From NCBI GenBank assembly GCA_902793335.1, contig CADBCZ010000025.1, forward strand, positions 1 to 46,952: 46,952 nt of DNA, given 5' to 3'. The DNA is from an uncultured Lachnospiraceae bacterium. Lineage in GTDB: Bacteria; Bacillota; Clostridia; Lachnospirales; Lachnospiraceae. The notes under the pieces are model-generated. The model was not told the origin of the DNA and did no database searches. It worked only from the letters and a program-made list of their open reading frames with translations. The number at the start of each line of letters is the position of its first letter. The first letter of the stretch is position 1. This document shows positions 1-7,115 of this stretch, piece after piece. Position numbers and translations under genes: made by a program.

Positions 1-46
1 GTAATGCATGTAGCTGAACAGTACTAATAGGTCGAAGGCTTATCTT
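1..46 (+). rRNA. 23S rRNA, 3' end (partial)
   Basis: The first bases contain the conserved end of bacterial 23S rRNA (CAGTACTAATAGGTCGA followed by GGCTT). Only the last ~46 bases lie in the window, so the gene begins upstream. The exact 3' processing site is not visible. What follows is AT-rich spacer with no match to the conserved parts of 5S rRNA. Confidence 0.85.
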
Positions 47-60
47 TATTCCAAATATGT

Positions 61-174
61 TTAAGTCAAGTATTTCTGTGTGAAGTTCTGAAGGTACATT
101 TAAATAAATATGTATCTTGTAAGATTACTGCTTTTGTGGTAATCTTGTTGTGTATAATAAACACATATATTGAA
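61..174. other. rRNA-tRNA spacer without a recognisable 5S gene
   Basis: AT-rich spacer. A hairpin formed by AAGATTAC (from 120) and GTAATCTT (ending near 146) is present, followed by TATAATAA at about 153, which could be a -10 element for the downstream tRNAs. I see none of the conserved 5S rRNA blocks that usually follow 23S in Firmicutes. Confidence 0.4.
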
Positions 175-250
175 TATTCCCTGATAACGGGGAGGTAGAG
201 CACAGCGGCGAGTTCCTTGGTTAGCTGTAGATTCTACTTAAATAATTTAA
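175..250 (+). pseudogene. tRNA-Asn-like degenerate repeat, copy 1
   Basis: First of three units with an exact 76-bp period (175, 251, 327), the third being intact tRNA-Asn. It keeps the 5' acceptor strand (TCCCTGAT) and the D-arm GGTAGAGCAC of the functional gene. It lacks the anticodon arm and the 3' acceptor strand, so it cannot fold as a standard tRNA. A T-arm-like GTAG-ATT-CTAC remains. It could be a decayed tRNA or a tRNA-like processed RNA. Confidence 0.6.
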
Positions 251-326
251 TATTCCCTGATAGCGGGGTGGTAGAGCACAGTGGCGAGTTCCTTGGTTTG
301 CTGTAGATTCTACTTAAATAATTTAA
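251..326 (+). pseudogene. tRNA-Asn-like degenerate repeat, copy 2
   Basis: It differs from copy 1 at only about four of 76 positions, although neither can be a normal tRNA. It has the same retained 5' acceptor and D-arm blocks and the same GTAGATTCTAC remnant and AT-rich tail. The two copies are much closer to each other than to the intact tRNA-Asn, so they arose by tandem duplication of an already altered unit or are kept alike by selection or gene conversion. Confidence 0.6.
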
Positions 327-329
327 TAT

Positions 330-401
330 TCCCTGATAGCTCAATGGTAGAGCACACGGCTGTTAACCGTGGTGTTGTAGGTTCGAGCCCTACTCGGGGA
401 G
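330..401 (+). tRNA. tRNA-Asn (GTT anticodon)
   Basis: A complete cloverleaf is visible. The acceptor TCCCTGA pairs with TCGGGGA (one G-U). The D-arm contains GGTAGAGC, the anticodon stem-loop is CACGG-CTGTTAA-CCGTG, and the T-arm is GTAGG-TTCGAGC-CCTAC. The discriminator is G401 and CCA is not encoded. It is the third unit of the 76-bp series and lies 4 bp before tRNA-Cys. Confidence 0.95.
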
Positions 402-405
402 TTAT

Positions 406-476
406 GGCGCCATAGCCAAGTGGTAAGGCAGAGGTCTGCAACACCTTTATCACCAGTTCAAATCTGGTTGGCGCCT
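406..476 (+). tRNA. tRNA-Cys (GCA anticodon)
   Basis: The acceptor GGCGCCA pairs perfectly with TGGCGCC. The anticodon arm is AGGTC-TGCAA-CACCT, and the T-arm CCAG-TTCAAAT-CTGG follows. CCA is not encoded. It is co-transcribed with tRNA-Asn and closed by a terminator 8 bp downstream. Confidence 0.95.
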
Positions 477-483
477 CTTATAA

Positions 484-516
484 AAAAAGAAAGTCATTTA
501 TGGCTTTCTTTTTTAT
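484..516 (+). terminator. rho-independent terminator of the rRNA/tRNA operon
   Basis: GAAAGTC pairs with GGCTTTC across a 6-nt loop, followed by a run of six T. The upstream A-run makes it weakly bidirectional. Confidence 0.85.
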
Positions 517-562
517 TTCATATAGTATATTAGTTATACATTAAAAAAATGGAGGTGCACTC

Positions 563-1201
563 ATGAACGAAAACATTATTAAACGTAACGAATTATTAGC
601 ACAGAAGATAATTAAGGGCCTCGAGCAGAGAAACATGACAGGTTATTATGCTGCAAGTAAAGAAGAGGCTTTAAAGATTGCTTTGAATCTGATTCCAGAA
701 AAATCTTCAGTTACCATGGGTGGTGCAATGTCTGCTCGTGAAATTGGACTTGTTGATGCTGTTAAATCAGGAAACTATAATTTCATTGAAAGAGAAAATG
801 CATCAACTTCGGAAGAAAAACGTAAAGCAACATTGGAAGGGTATGATGCAGATTATTTTCTTTCCAGTGCGAATGCAATGACAGAAGATGGAATCATTGT
901 AAATATTGATGGAAATTCCAACCGAGTATCTATGATAGCCCACGGACCTAAACATGTGTTGTTTATCGTTGGAATGAATAAGATATGTAATGATGTTGAT
1001 AGCGCAATGAAGAGAGCAAGAAATGTTGCAGCCCCGATTAATGCACAACGTTTTGGATTGTCAACACCATGCGCCGAAACAGGATCATGTATGAACTGCA
1101 AATCACCTGACACTATATGTTGTCAATTTTTAATAACACGTTTCTCACGTCACAAAGATAGAATCCACGTAATCCTTGTTGGAGAAAATCTTGGCTTTTA
1201 A
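563..1201 (+). CDS. LUD-domain protein (DUF162, LutC-like)
   Basis: 212 aa, a normal length for a stand-alone LUD protein. The LUD fold spans nearly the whole chain. Characteristic stretches are VTMGGAMSAREIGL (50-63), SSANAMTEDGIIVNIDGN (101-118) and RVSMIAHGPKHVLFIVGMNKI (121-141). A cysteine cluster near the C-terminus (C170, C176, C179, C186, C187) could hold a metal. Family members with neighbours LutA/LutB act in lactate oxidation, but neither partner is present here, so the reaction of this single protein is unknown. The start is supported by TGGAGG 8 nt upstream of ATG. It follows the tRNA terminator and has no operon partner. Confidence 0.85.
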   Translation: MNENIIKRNELLAQKIIKGLEQRNMTGYYAASKEEALKIALNLIPEKSSVTMGGAMSAREIGLVDAVKSGNYNFIERENASTSEEKRKATLEGYDADYFLSSANAMTEDGIIVNIDGNSNRVSMIAHGPKHVLFIVGMNKICNDVDSAMKRARNVAAPINAQRFGLSTPCAETGSCMNCKSPDTICCQFLITRFSRHKDRIHVILVGENLGF

Positions 1202-1234
1202 ACGAGAAAATGTAGAACACTAAATAATATATTA

Positions 1235-1903
1235 TTATTTTAAATCTGAAAAATCTACGGAGCGACTGTAGTTGGCATCATAATTGATATGAGATTTTAA
1301 ATAGTTATTCGGTAGACAATAGTCTTCACCGGTTTTAGTAGTATCCTGGCCTCCATAGCTCTTAGATGACAATATCATTCCCTTCATAGAAAGTACCGAG
1401 ACATTACAATATCCCATGTGACCCCATACTTCTACGACACCAACACCGGGATATGATACATAACCGGTATGACCTGAACCGATCTTTCCAACCTTTTTGG
1501 CCTTTCCCTTTTTGTAGGTATATACATAAGTTCTTACATCTGCTTCACAGCTTCCGTATTGAACGAGCAGCTCAGGTTTCTTATCTTTGTTAAGGTCTGC
1601 CAGATAATATCCCCATAAAAAGTCTCCATAAATAATATCTAAGTTTTTTGCGTATTTCTTAACAACTTTTAAATATGCTTTTTTCTGTTTCTTAGACATT
1701 TTATTAAGGGAAGTATCCTTATCCGTTTTTTTCATTTTCTTAATATAGGAATTGGCTTTTTTGTAGTCTGTATTCTTGAAGGCTTTAAGATATTTAGTCA
1801 TTAAAGTCTTGTTTGATGCGGCATTTACATTAACAGTAGATGTGGAAAATGCAACTGTTAAAATGAAAAGTGCAATTGACAGATACAAGATAGTTTTTTT
1901 CAT
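1235..1903 (-). CDS. secreted lysine-rich protein of unknown function
   Basis: 222 aa with a Sec signal peptide (MKKTILYLSIALFILTVAFS, likely cleaved after VNA near residue 28). The mature N-terminal third is lysine-rich and helical. A segment at about 105-120 (YYLADLNKDKKPELL) resembles the calcium loop of FG-GAP/VCBS-like repeats, which bind calcium in surface proteins. The C-terminal half is Gly/Tyr-rich with several Cys (EADVRTYVYTY, GHMGYCNV). I do not recognise the family. AGGAGG precedes the ATG by about 11 nt. It converges on the LUD gene with 33 bp between stops and no clear terminator. Confidence 0.7.
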   Translation of the reverse strand: MKKTILYLSIALFILTVAFSTSTVNVNAASNKTLMTKYLKAFKNTDYKKANSYIKKMKKTDKDTSLNKMSKKQKKAYLKVVKKYAKNLDIIYGDFLWGYYLADLNKDKKPELLVQYGSCEADVRTYVYTYKKGKAKKVGKIGSGHTGYVSYPGVGVVEVWGHMGYCNVSVLSMKGMILSSKSYGGQDTTKTGEDYCLPNNYLKSHINYDANYSRSVDFSDLK

Positions 1904-2120
1904 AATATAACCATCCTCCTCTTTTAAGGTTTTATTAATTTAATATATATAATAAAGGAATTGATAATGAATAACAAGTAGAATGAGTTGTAATTTCAAA
2001 ATTCACATTATGTAGTATAAAATATAGAATTACAATTTACATATTAGGAATTTTAAAATTCAGATTAAGCGTTTTTAAGTTACAAATAGAATGATATACT
2101 AGATTAAATGTAATATATAC
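1904..2120. other. AT-rich divergent intergenic region
   Basis: It lies between the minus-strand secreted-protein gene and the ABC operon. It must hold the promoter of the 1235-1903 gene. It has two imperfect direct repeats around TTCAAAATTCACATTA and TTTAAAATTCAGATTA but no gene or clear hairpin. Confidence 0.4.
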
Positions 2121-2149
2121 TTGACAATATGCTATAACCATGCTATATT
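2121..2149 (+). promoter_or_regulatory. sigma-A promoter of the ABC-2 exporter operon
   Basis: TTGACA (2121-2126), a 17-bp spacer and TATATT (2144-2149) form a near-consensus promoter 46 bp upstream of the ATPase start. The 8-mer ATGCTATA occurs twice (2129-2136 and 2140-2147), one helical turn apart and overlapping the -10, which could be a regulator site. Confidence 0.75.
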
Positions 2150-2194
2150 CGTTTACAGTACAAAACATATAACATTTTAGGGAGGTATAGGTTT

Positions 2195-3166
2195 ATGAAG
2201 CTTGAAGTTAAGGATATTAGAAAGAGCTTCGGTGATAAGGAGATACTTAAGGGTATTTCTTTCGAAGTGGAGAGTGGCAAGGCACTCGGTCTGTTAGGAA
2301 GGAACGGTGCCGGCAAGACTACCACTATAAGAATTCTCATGGATGTTTTTCATTCCAATTCAGGAGAGATCCTTTTAGACGGTAAGAAGTTTGATCGTAA
2401 AAAGGTATTAATTGGTTATCTTCCGGAGGAAAGAGGATTATATCCTAAGAGAAAAGTTCTTGAGCAGATGATATATCTTGCAAGACTCAGAGGAGTCGAC
2501 AAGAAAAAAGCAACTGAGAATGCAATGAGATGGTTAAAGAGACTTGAAGTTGATGAGTATGCGACAAAAGATCTGGAAACACTTTCAAAGGGTAATCAGC
2601 AAAAGGTTCAGCTAGCGTCGACTCTTGTAGCCGATCCCGAGATTGTAATTTTAGATGAGCCTTTCTCAGGTCTTGATCCGGTTAACTCTCAGATACTTAA
2701 GGATGTTGTCAATGAGCTTATAGAAGAGGGCAAGATAGTCATTTTCTCAAGCCATCAGATGAGCTATGTTGAAGAGTTCTGTAGAGATATTGTCATCATC
2801 AACCATGGTGAGATAATTCTATCGGGTAATCTGCTTGATATTAAGAAGGAATATGGTAGAAGTCAGTTGGTAGTAAGCCCGGTTGACGGAGATATTAACA
2901 AACTCAAGAATTGGATAAATGATACACTTTCTGCAGATGTAGAGGTTACAGGAGACAACAAGACTGACGTGATAGTAAAGCTTAAAGATGGAATAAGCAG
3001 AATGAAATTCTTTAGTGATCTTTCTGATAAGGCATCAGCAGAAGGTATTGAGATAGAACATTTTGAGACTTATAAGCCTTCTCTTAACGATATTTTTGTC
3101 GAGAGAGTCGGAGAGGAAGAGAAGGATCACGAGGAATCATCAGAGGGAGGCGAGGATAATGAATAA
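2195..3166 (+). CDS. ABC-2 type exporter, ATP-binding subunit
   Basis: 323 aa. Walker A is GRNGAGKT (35-42), the ABC signature LSKGNQQ (130-136), Walker B VILDEP (151-156) and the switch histidine H187. The first ~215 residues are the nucleotide-binding domain. The last ~100 form the accessory domain (DUF4162-like) typical of NatA/CcmA-type ATPases of ABC-2 exporters. It hydrolyses ATP in the cytoplasm to drive the membrane partner encoded next. The start has GGGAGG 11 nt upstream. The last 8 bases overlap the permease start, which implies translational coupling. The substrate is not determinable; sodium, drug or peptide export are all seen in the family. Confidence 0.92.
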   Translation: MKLEVKDIRKSFGDKEILKGISFEVESGKALGLLGRNGAGKTTTIRILMDVFHSNSGEILLDGKKFDRKKVLIGYLPEERGLYPKRKVLEQMIYLARLRGVDKKKATENAMRWLKRLEVDEYATKDLETLSKGNQQKVQLASTLVADPEIVILDEPFSGLDPVNSQILKDVVNELIEEGKIVIFSSHQMSYVEEFCRDIVIINHGEIILSGNLLDIKKEYGRSQLVVSPVDGDINKLKNWINDTLSADVEVTGDNKTDVIVKLKDGISRMKFFSDLSDKASAEGIEIEHFETYKPSLNDIFVERVGEEEKDHEESSEGGEDNE

Positions 3167-4433
3167 GTTATTTAATGTTATAGATTTTGAGTTAAAGAGC
3201 TACACTAAGAATAAATCATTTGTTATTACAACTATTGTCATGGTCGTTCTTCTTTTTGCGGCATCATTTTTACCAAGGATAATTGATATGTCGTCTATCA
3301 CCGGAGTAAAGACAGAGAGTATTTTTTCAGGGTCAGATGATAAGGAAGAAGAAGATGACAGTGAAAATGAGGAAAATGATTATTATCTGTATTACAGTGA
3401 AAATGATGATTTTGGAACAGAAGAAAATATCAACGCGCTCTTTGCTGAGGTTGGTATATTTAAGAAAGCTGCAAGCAAAGAAGATATGATAAAGAGTGTT
3501 GAAGGACAAGAGGCAAAGGGCGGATTCTATATCAAAGATGATATGCACTATGAGTACTATGTATTCAATGCCGAGATGTACGATGACACTCAGATGATGT
3601 TTGAATCTGTGTTAACACAGTTACATAAGCAGAATTATCTTATTGCTCACGGTATGGATGTTACTGAATTTGTTGCTGAATATGAGGCTATCCCTGAGGG
3701 AGATGTGAATGTTCTTGGAAAGGATGCGTCAGAAAACTTCTGGTACTGTTATGGTCTCGTAATTCTTATCTTTATGTTGATAATTATGTATGGTGTAATG
3801 ATTGCAACTTCAGTAACTAATGAAAAGAGTAACCGTTCTATAGAAGTGCTGGTAACCAGTATAGATGCAAAATATCTTCTTTTTGGAAAGGTTATAGCCG
3901 GTACTTTAGCAGTTGTTGTTCAGGCGGGCGCTATTATGGCTGCAGCTCTTGTCGGATATGGTATTAACCATGATGCATGGAACGGAAGACTGGATATGAT
4001 ACTCAATATCCCTTCAGATGTTATCATTTCATTTGCAGTTTTTGGTGTGGGTGGATTCCTGTTTTACGCATTTGTTTACGGTGCGGTGGGCGCTCTTGTG
4101 TCAAAGACGGAGGATATCAATAAGGTAGCCGGAACAGTTCAGATGATTATAATGATTGTATATTTTGTGGTACTTATTAACCTGTCTAAACCTGACGGTA
4201 TGATTATGAAAGTATGTTCAATTCTTCCTGTAAGTTCATACTCTGCAATGTTTGTAAGGATTGCTATGGGTAAGGTTGCCATGCCTGAGGTTATCATCTC
4301 TGCTGTTATTTTATACGTTTCGATTATTTTTATCGGTTGGCTTGCTGCAAAGATATACAGAATGGGAACTCTTCGTTACGGCAATCCTATCAAGTTCAGA
4401 AATGCATTAAAATATATAAAGGAAAGAGAGTAA
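3159..4433 (+). CDS. ABC-2 type exporter, permease subunit
   Basis: 424 aa from ATG 3159, chosen because GGAGGCGAGG lies just upstream and because it overlaps the ATPase stop by 8 bases. A longer in-frame start at 3063 would lie deep in the ATPase gene. One TM helix (about 21-39) is followed by a large extracytoplasmic loop (about 45-190) that starts with an acidic run (SDDKEEEDDSENEEND). Five or so TM helices follow, as in NatB/ABC2_membrane_3 proteins. It works with the 2195-3166 ATPase. No terminator follows directly, because the IS110 element begins within ~200 bp and may have separated it from original downstream partners. Confidence 0.88.
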   Translation: MNKLFNVIDFELKSYTKNKSFVITTIVMVVLLFAASFLPRIIDMSSITGVKTESIFSGSDDKEEEDDSENEENDYYLYYSENDDFGTEENINALFAEVGIFKKAASKEDMIKSVEGQEAKGGFYIKDDMHYEYYVFNAEMYDDTQMMFESVLTQLHKQNYLIAHGMDVTEFVAEYEAIPEGDVNVLGKDASENFWYCYGLVILIFMLIIMYGVMIATSVTNEKSNRSIEVLVTSIDAKYLLFGKVIAGTLAVVVQAGAIMAAALVGYGINHDAWNGRLDMILNIPSDVIISFAVFGVGGFLFYAFVYGAVGALVSKTEDINKVAGTVQMIIMIVYFVVLINLSKPDGMIMKVCSILPVSSYSAMFVRIAMGKVAMPEVIISAVILYVSIIFIGWLAAKIYRMGTLRYGNPIKFRNALKYIKERE

Positions 4434-4581
4434 AAAAATGACAAATTTATTTTTTTATTAAAGAAAGACTAACTATTAAAAGTCAAGTCCTAAAATGATA
4501 TTTTTTGAATAAAGTACAGAAATGTATTTTAGATATATTTTGAATCCAGTTGGAGTTCTTTGAACCTTGAAAACTGCATGA

Positions 4582-4607
4582 CAAAAAGAGCATCGTTATA
4601 GGTGCTC
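4582..4607 (-). terminator. rho-independent terminator behind the IS110 transposase
   Basis: On the minus strand GAGCACC and GATGCTC pair around a 6-nt loop, followed by TTTTTG. It lies 27 bp past the transposase stop. Confidence 0.75.
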
Positions 4608-4633
4608 AAAAAGGAGTATAGAATTAGAAAAAC

Positions 4634-5809
4634 TTAAGCAGCTTTAATGTATTGCTGGTTTGTTTTTTCGAGATGATAAATGACTCGAACCAGTTTTTTA
4701 ACAGCATGTGATAGGGCAACGTTGTAATGTTTGCCTTCGGAGCGTTTCTTGGCTAAGTATTCAGCAAATGTCGGATCCCAATGACAGACATATTTTGCTG
4801 CATTGTATAAAGCATATCGCAGATATCTGGAGCCTCGTTTTTCCATGTGTGAGTAGGCTGCTTCAAGCTGACCTGATTGATAAGTAGAAGGTGAAAATCC
4901 AGCATATGCCAAGATTTTATCAGGAGAATCAAACCGATTGAAATCACCGATTTCTGCAATAATCATAGCTCCCATACGATAGTTGATTCCGGGAATACTA
5001 AGAATTGGAGAATTTATTTCATCCATGATGATTTTGATTTCATTTTCGATTTCATTAATCTCAGAAGTAAGCTCCTGAATAAGCTTGATCGTATGTTTCA
5101 GTTCTAATGATTTTGCTGGCATGTCTGAGCCTATTGAGTTTCTTGCTGCATCTCTAAATGTGATGGCTGTTTCTTTATCGTACCGACCTTTTGAGGCTTC
5201 GGAAAGAAGATTAGAAAGTCTGGTAAGATGAGTACTGGCTACTTGTTTTGCGCCAGGAAATTCAGAGAGCATTGTATAAACAGAAGCCATATGAAGTGTT
5301 GGAACTAACTTTTCTAATTCAGGAAAAAGAATACAAACAAGCCTTGAAACAGAAGACTTAAGCTTGGCACGTTCCTTAACTTTATCAAAACGATAACGGG
5401 TTAGTGACTTTAGTTCTTCGTTGTGATATGATATGTCTGAGTAGGACTTTAAGTTCACGTCAGACATCAGCATAGAAGCAATCGTGCGGGCATCTACTTT
5501 ATCCGTTTTCGTCTGTCTAAGGCTTAGACTTTTTCTGTACAGATTTGTATGTAACGGATTGATAACATAGGTGGGCAAACCTTTATCAATGAGATATCCT
5601 AAAAGATTGTAACTATAGTGTCCGGTAGCTTCCAGTCCTACTTTTACTTTTGTTATATCTTCCATAACGGATTCGATTCTTTGATAAAGATCGTTGAAGC
5701 CATCTAGGTTGTTTGTGATGGTAAATACTTTGAATAATACTTCTCCATCAGAGTTTGTGATAAAGCAATCATGCTTATCCTTAGCAACATCAATTCCTAC
5801 GTAAATCAT
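4634..5809 (-). CDS. IS110-family DEDD transposase
   Basis: 391 aa. The N-terminal RuvC-like domain carries the acidic set D7 (YVGIDVAKDKH), E60 (KVGLEATGHY), D103 and D106 (KTDKVDART). The C-terminal Transposase_20 domain has SIPGINYRMGAMIIAEIGDF and the conserved serine S312 in AGFSPSTYQSG, which in characterised members attacks DNA. A coiled-coil region (about 235-265) links the two. The length and all key residues match an intact recombinase. Family knowledge: members work as RNA-guided recombinases using a bridge RNA from the element's non-coding end. The start has AAGGAGA 10-12 nt upstream. Confidence 0.95.
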   Translation of the reverse strand: MIYVGIDVAKDKHDCFITNSDGEVLFKVFTITNNLDGFNDLYQRIESVMEDITKVKVGLEATGHYSYNLLGYLIDKGLPTYVINPLHTNLYRKSLSLRQTKTDKVDARTIASMLMSDVNLKSYSDISYHNEELKSLTRYRFDKVKERAKLKSSVSRLVCILFPELEKLVPTLHMASVYTMLSEFPGAKQVASTHLTRLSNLLSEASKGRYDKETAITFRDAARNSIGSDMPAKSLELKHTIKLIQELTSEINEIENEIKIIMDEINSPILSIPGINYRMGAMIIAEIGDFNRFDSPDKILAYAGFSPSTYQSGQLEAAYSHMEKRGSRYLRYALYNAAKYVCHWDPTFAEYLAKKRSEGKHYNVALSHAVKKLVRVIYHLEKTNQQYIKAA

Positions 5810-5819
5810 AATAATAAAT

Positions 5820-6050
5820 CTCCTTTGAAATGTATTAATGCTGTTTTAGAACCACAGGGTGCTCCTTGCGATTGTAACCTCGTTCTAAATAAACCGTCAT
5901 GCGGTATCTAACTGATTAACAAATGAACAAAGAGAGTGGTAGGAAAAAAACACCAATCCACAGCATCTTATATATCATAGTCGAACCTACAGAAGAGGTA
6001 AAGAGAAGGACTATGACTTATTAGTAACGAAGACCTTGGAGAGGGTCTCT
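5820..6050 (-). ncRNA. candidate IS110 bridge RNA region
   Basis: About 230 bp of non-coding DNA upstream of the transposase with several inverted repeats. TTTAGAAC (5845-5852) pairs with GTTCTAAA (5882-5889) around a 29-nt loop. ACCG/CGGT flank TCATG (5892-5904). CATAGTC (5976-5982) pairs with GACTATG (6009-6015), enclosing CCT/AGG. AGACC (6031-6035) pairs with GGTCT (6044-6048). Stems with large internal loops are what a bridge RNA needs for target and donor binding. The transcript itself and its ends are inferred, not seen. Confidence 0.4.
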
Positions 6051-6085
6051 AAAAACTACTACTATATAATACGAGGATGATAGTT

Positions 6086-6601
6086 ATGAATTATTATATG
6101 ATGGGTATTTTAGTAGGAATCGTGGTAGGTCTAATTCTTACAGTAATTTTTATGAAATCTATTAATAGAGATGGAAAGATGAAGACAGAGTATGATGAGA
6201 GACAGAAGGAAGCTCGCGGAAGAGGATATATGTATGGCTTTTTCGCAACAATTATCACTAATGGACTTCTGATGGTTTTATCGATATCATGTGATATTGA
6301 AGTACTGGGAATATCTTTATATTTTATACCGATACTCATTGGTATTATTGCACAGGTAACATACTGTGTTTTCAACGATGCCTACGTTGGACTTAATAAC
6401 AATATGACTAGATTTTTTGTAGGTATGACATTTATCACAGCATTTAATTTCTTTGTGGGAATCAAAGCTCTTACAGACGGAGAGCTTATAGTTGACGGAA
6501 AGTTTCAGGGAGCATTTGTTAATATTTTGTGCGGAAGCATATTCCTAATACTGATTGTTGAAATGCTTATTAAGAAGCTTATTGACCGCAATGAAGAGTA
6601 A
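6086..6601 (+). CDS. small integral membrane protein (partner of XRE regulator)
   Basis: 171 aa from ATG 6086. An ATG at 6077 is also in frame, but ACGAGG ends immediately before it, leaving no spacing, whereas 6086 has a 9-nt spacer. Predicted TM helices are at about 3-22 (MMGILVGIVVGLILTVIF), 50-68, 75-95, 108-130 and 145-165. The loop after TM1 has DERQKEARGRGY, a motif common in small membrane proteins encoded beside XRE regulators in Firmicutes. The function is not known. It lies 15 bp upstream of the regulator gene, so the two are co-transcribed. Confidence 0.75.
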   Translation: MNYYMMGILVGIVVGLILTVIFMKSINRDGKMKTEYDERQKEARGRGYMYGFFATIITNGLLMVLSISCDIEVLGISLYFIPILIGIIAQVTYCVFNDAYVGLNNNMTRFFVGMTFITAFNFFVGIKALTDGELIVDGKFQGAFVNILCGSIFLILIVEMLIKKLIDRNEE

Positions 6602-6616
6602 GGGGAGTGATGATAT

Positions 6617-6811
6617 ATGAAGAATCTTCGTTTGAAGGCAGCTCGGGCGGGGCTTGATATGTCTCAGGATGATCTTGCTAAGGCTGTAGGCGTATCAAGA
6701 CAGACCATAAGTGCCATAGAAAAGGGTGACTACAATCCAACAATTAATCTTTGTATCAGCGTATGCAAGGCACTTGGAAAGACCTTGGATGAGTTGTTTT
6801 GGGAAGAATAG
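6617..6811 (+). CDS. small XRE-family HTH transcriptional regulator
   Basis: 64 aa, essentially a single Cro/C1-type HTH domain. Helices 2-3 are MSQDDLAKAVGVSRQTISAIE, followed by KGDYNPTINLCISVCKALGKTLDELFWEE. Such minimal regulators are usually found with a membrane protein of DUF6442/DUF3169-like type and are thought to autoregulate the pair. The GGGGAG ribosome site is 9 nt upstream. A strong terminator closes the operon. Confidence 0.9.
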   Translation: MKNLRLKAARAGLDMSQDDLAKAVGVSRQTISAIEKGDYNPTINLCISVCKALGKTLDELFWEE

Positions 6812-6843
6812 TATTACCGGATTTAATATATAGAATTTATAGG

Positions 6844-6883
6844 GAGTGTATCTTAATTGACAGTAAGATACACTCATTTTTTT
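6844..6883 (+). terminator. rho-independent terminator after the XRE gene
   Basis: GAGTGTATCTTA (6844-6855) pairs perfectly with TAAGATACACTC (6864-6875) around 8 nt, then ATTTTTTT. Confidence 0.95.
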
Positions 6884-6990
6884 AGGTGCAAAAACCATAC
6901 TATAGTATTTTTTTAGGTATAAAAGGCAGTATAAAATGTTTGACCGGAATTGAAAGATGATTGTAGAATCTGCTTTAAAAAATCAGATTA

Positions 6991-7004
6991 TTATGGTAAA
7001 ATAT
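6991..7004 (+). promoter_or_regulatory. extended -10 promoter of the adhesin operon
   Basis: TTATGGTAAAATAT contains TGG-TAAAAT, an extended -10 (TGn). The matching -35 is poor (TTTAAA region). The same 14-mer occurs at 29325-29338 ahead of another secreted LRR protein. The leader to the start codon would be about 105 nt. The rest of 6884-7115 shows no gene. Confidence 0.5.
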
Positions 7005-7115
7005 CTCTATATGTGTGAAATTATGCTGACTACATTTTTTGAGGCCTGAAAGCATTGATTTTACTGGGTTTTAAAGTATAAAAAGAGAGGAATAATGCAT
7101 AGGAGGAAATTGGTT

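Larger units (their letters stand above)
4470..6055 (-). mobile_element. IS110-family insertion sequence (ends approximate)
   Basis: Contains a full-length DEDD transposase (4634-5809, minus), a terminator behind it and a structured non-coding region in front of it. IS110 elements lack terminal inverted repeats and large target duplications, so the ends cannot be fixed from one copy. The outer limits are the permease stop (4433) and the next start (6086). The order non-coding region, then transposase, is that of the IS110 group, whose bridge RNA is encoded upstream of the transposase. No disruption of the transposase frame is seen, so it may be active. Confidence 0.8.
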
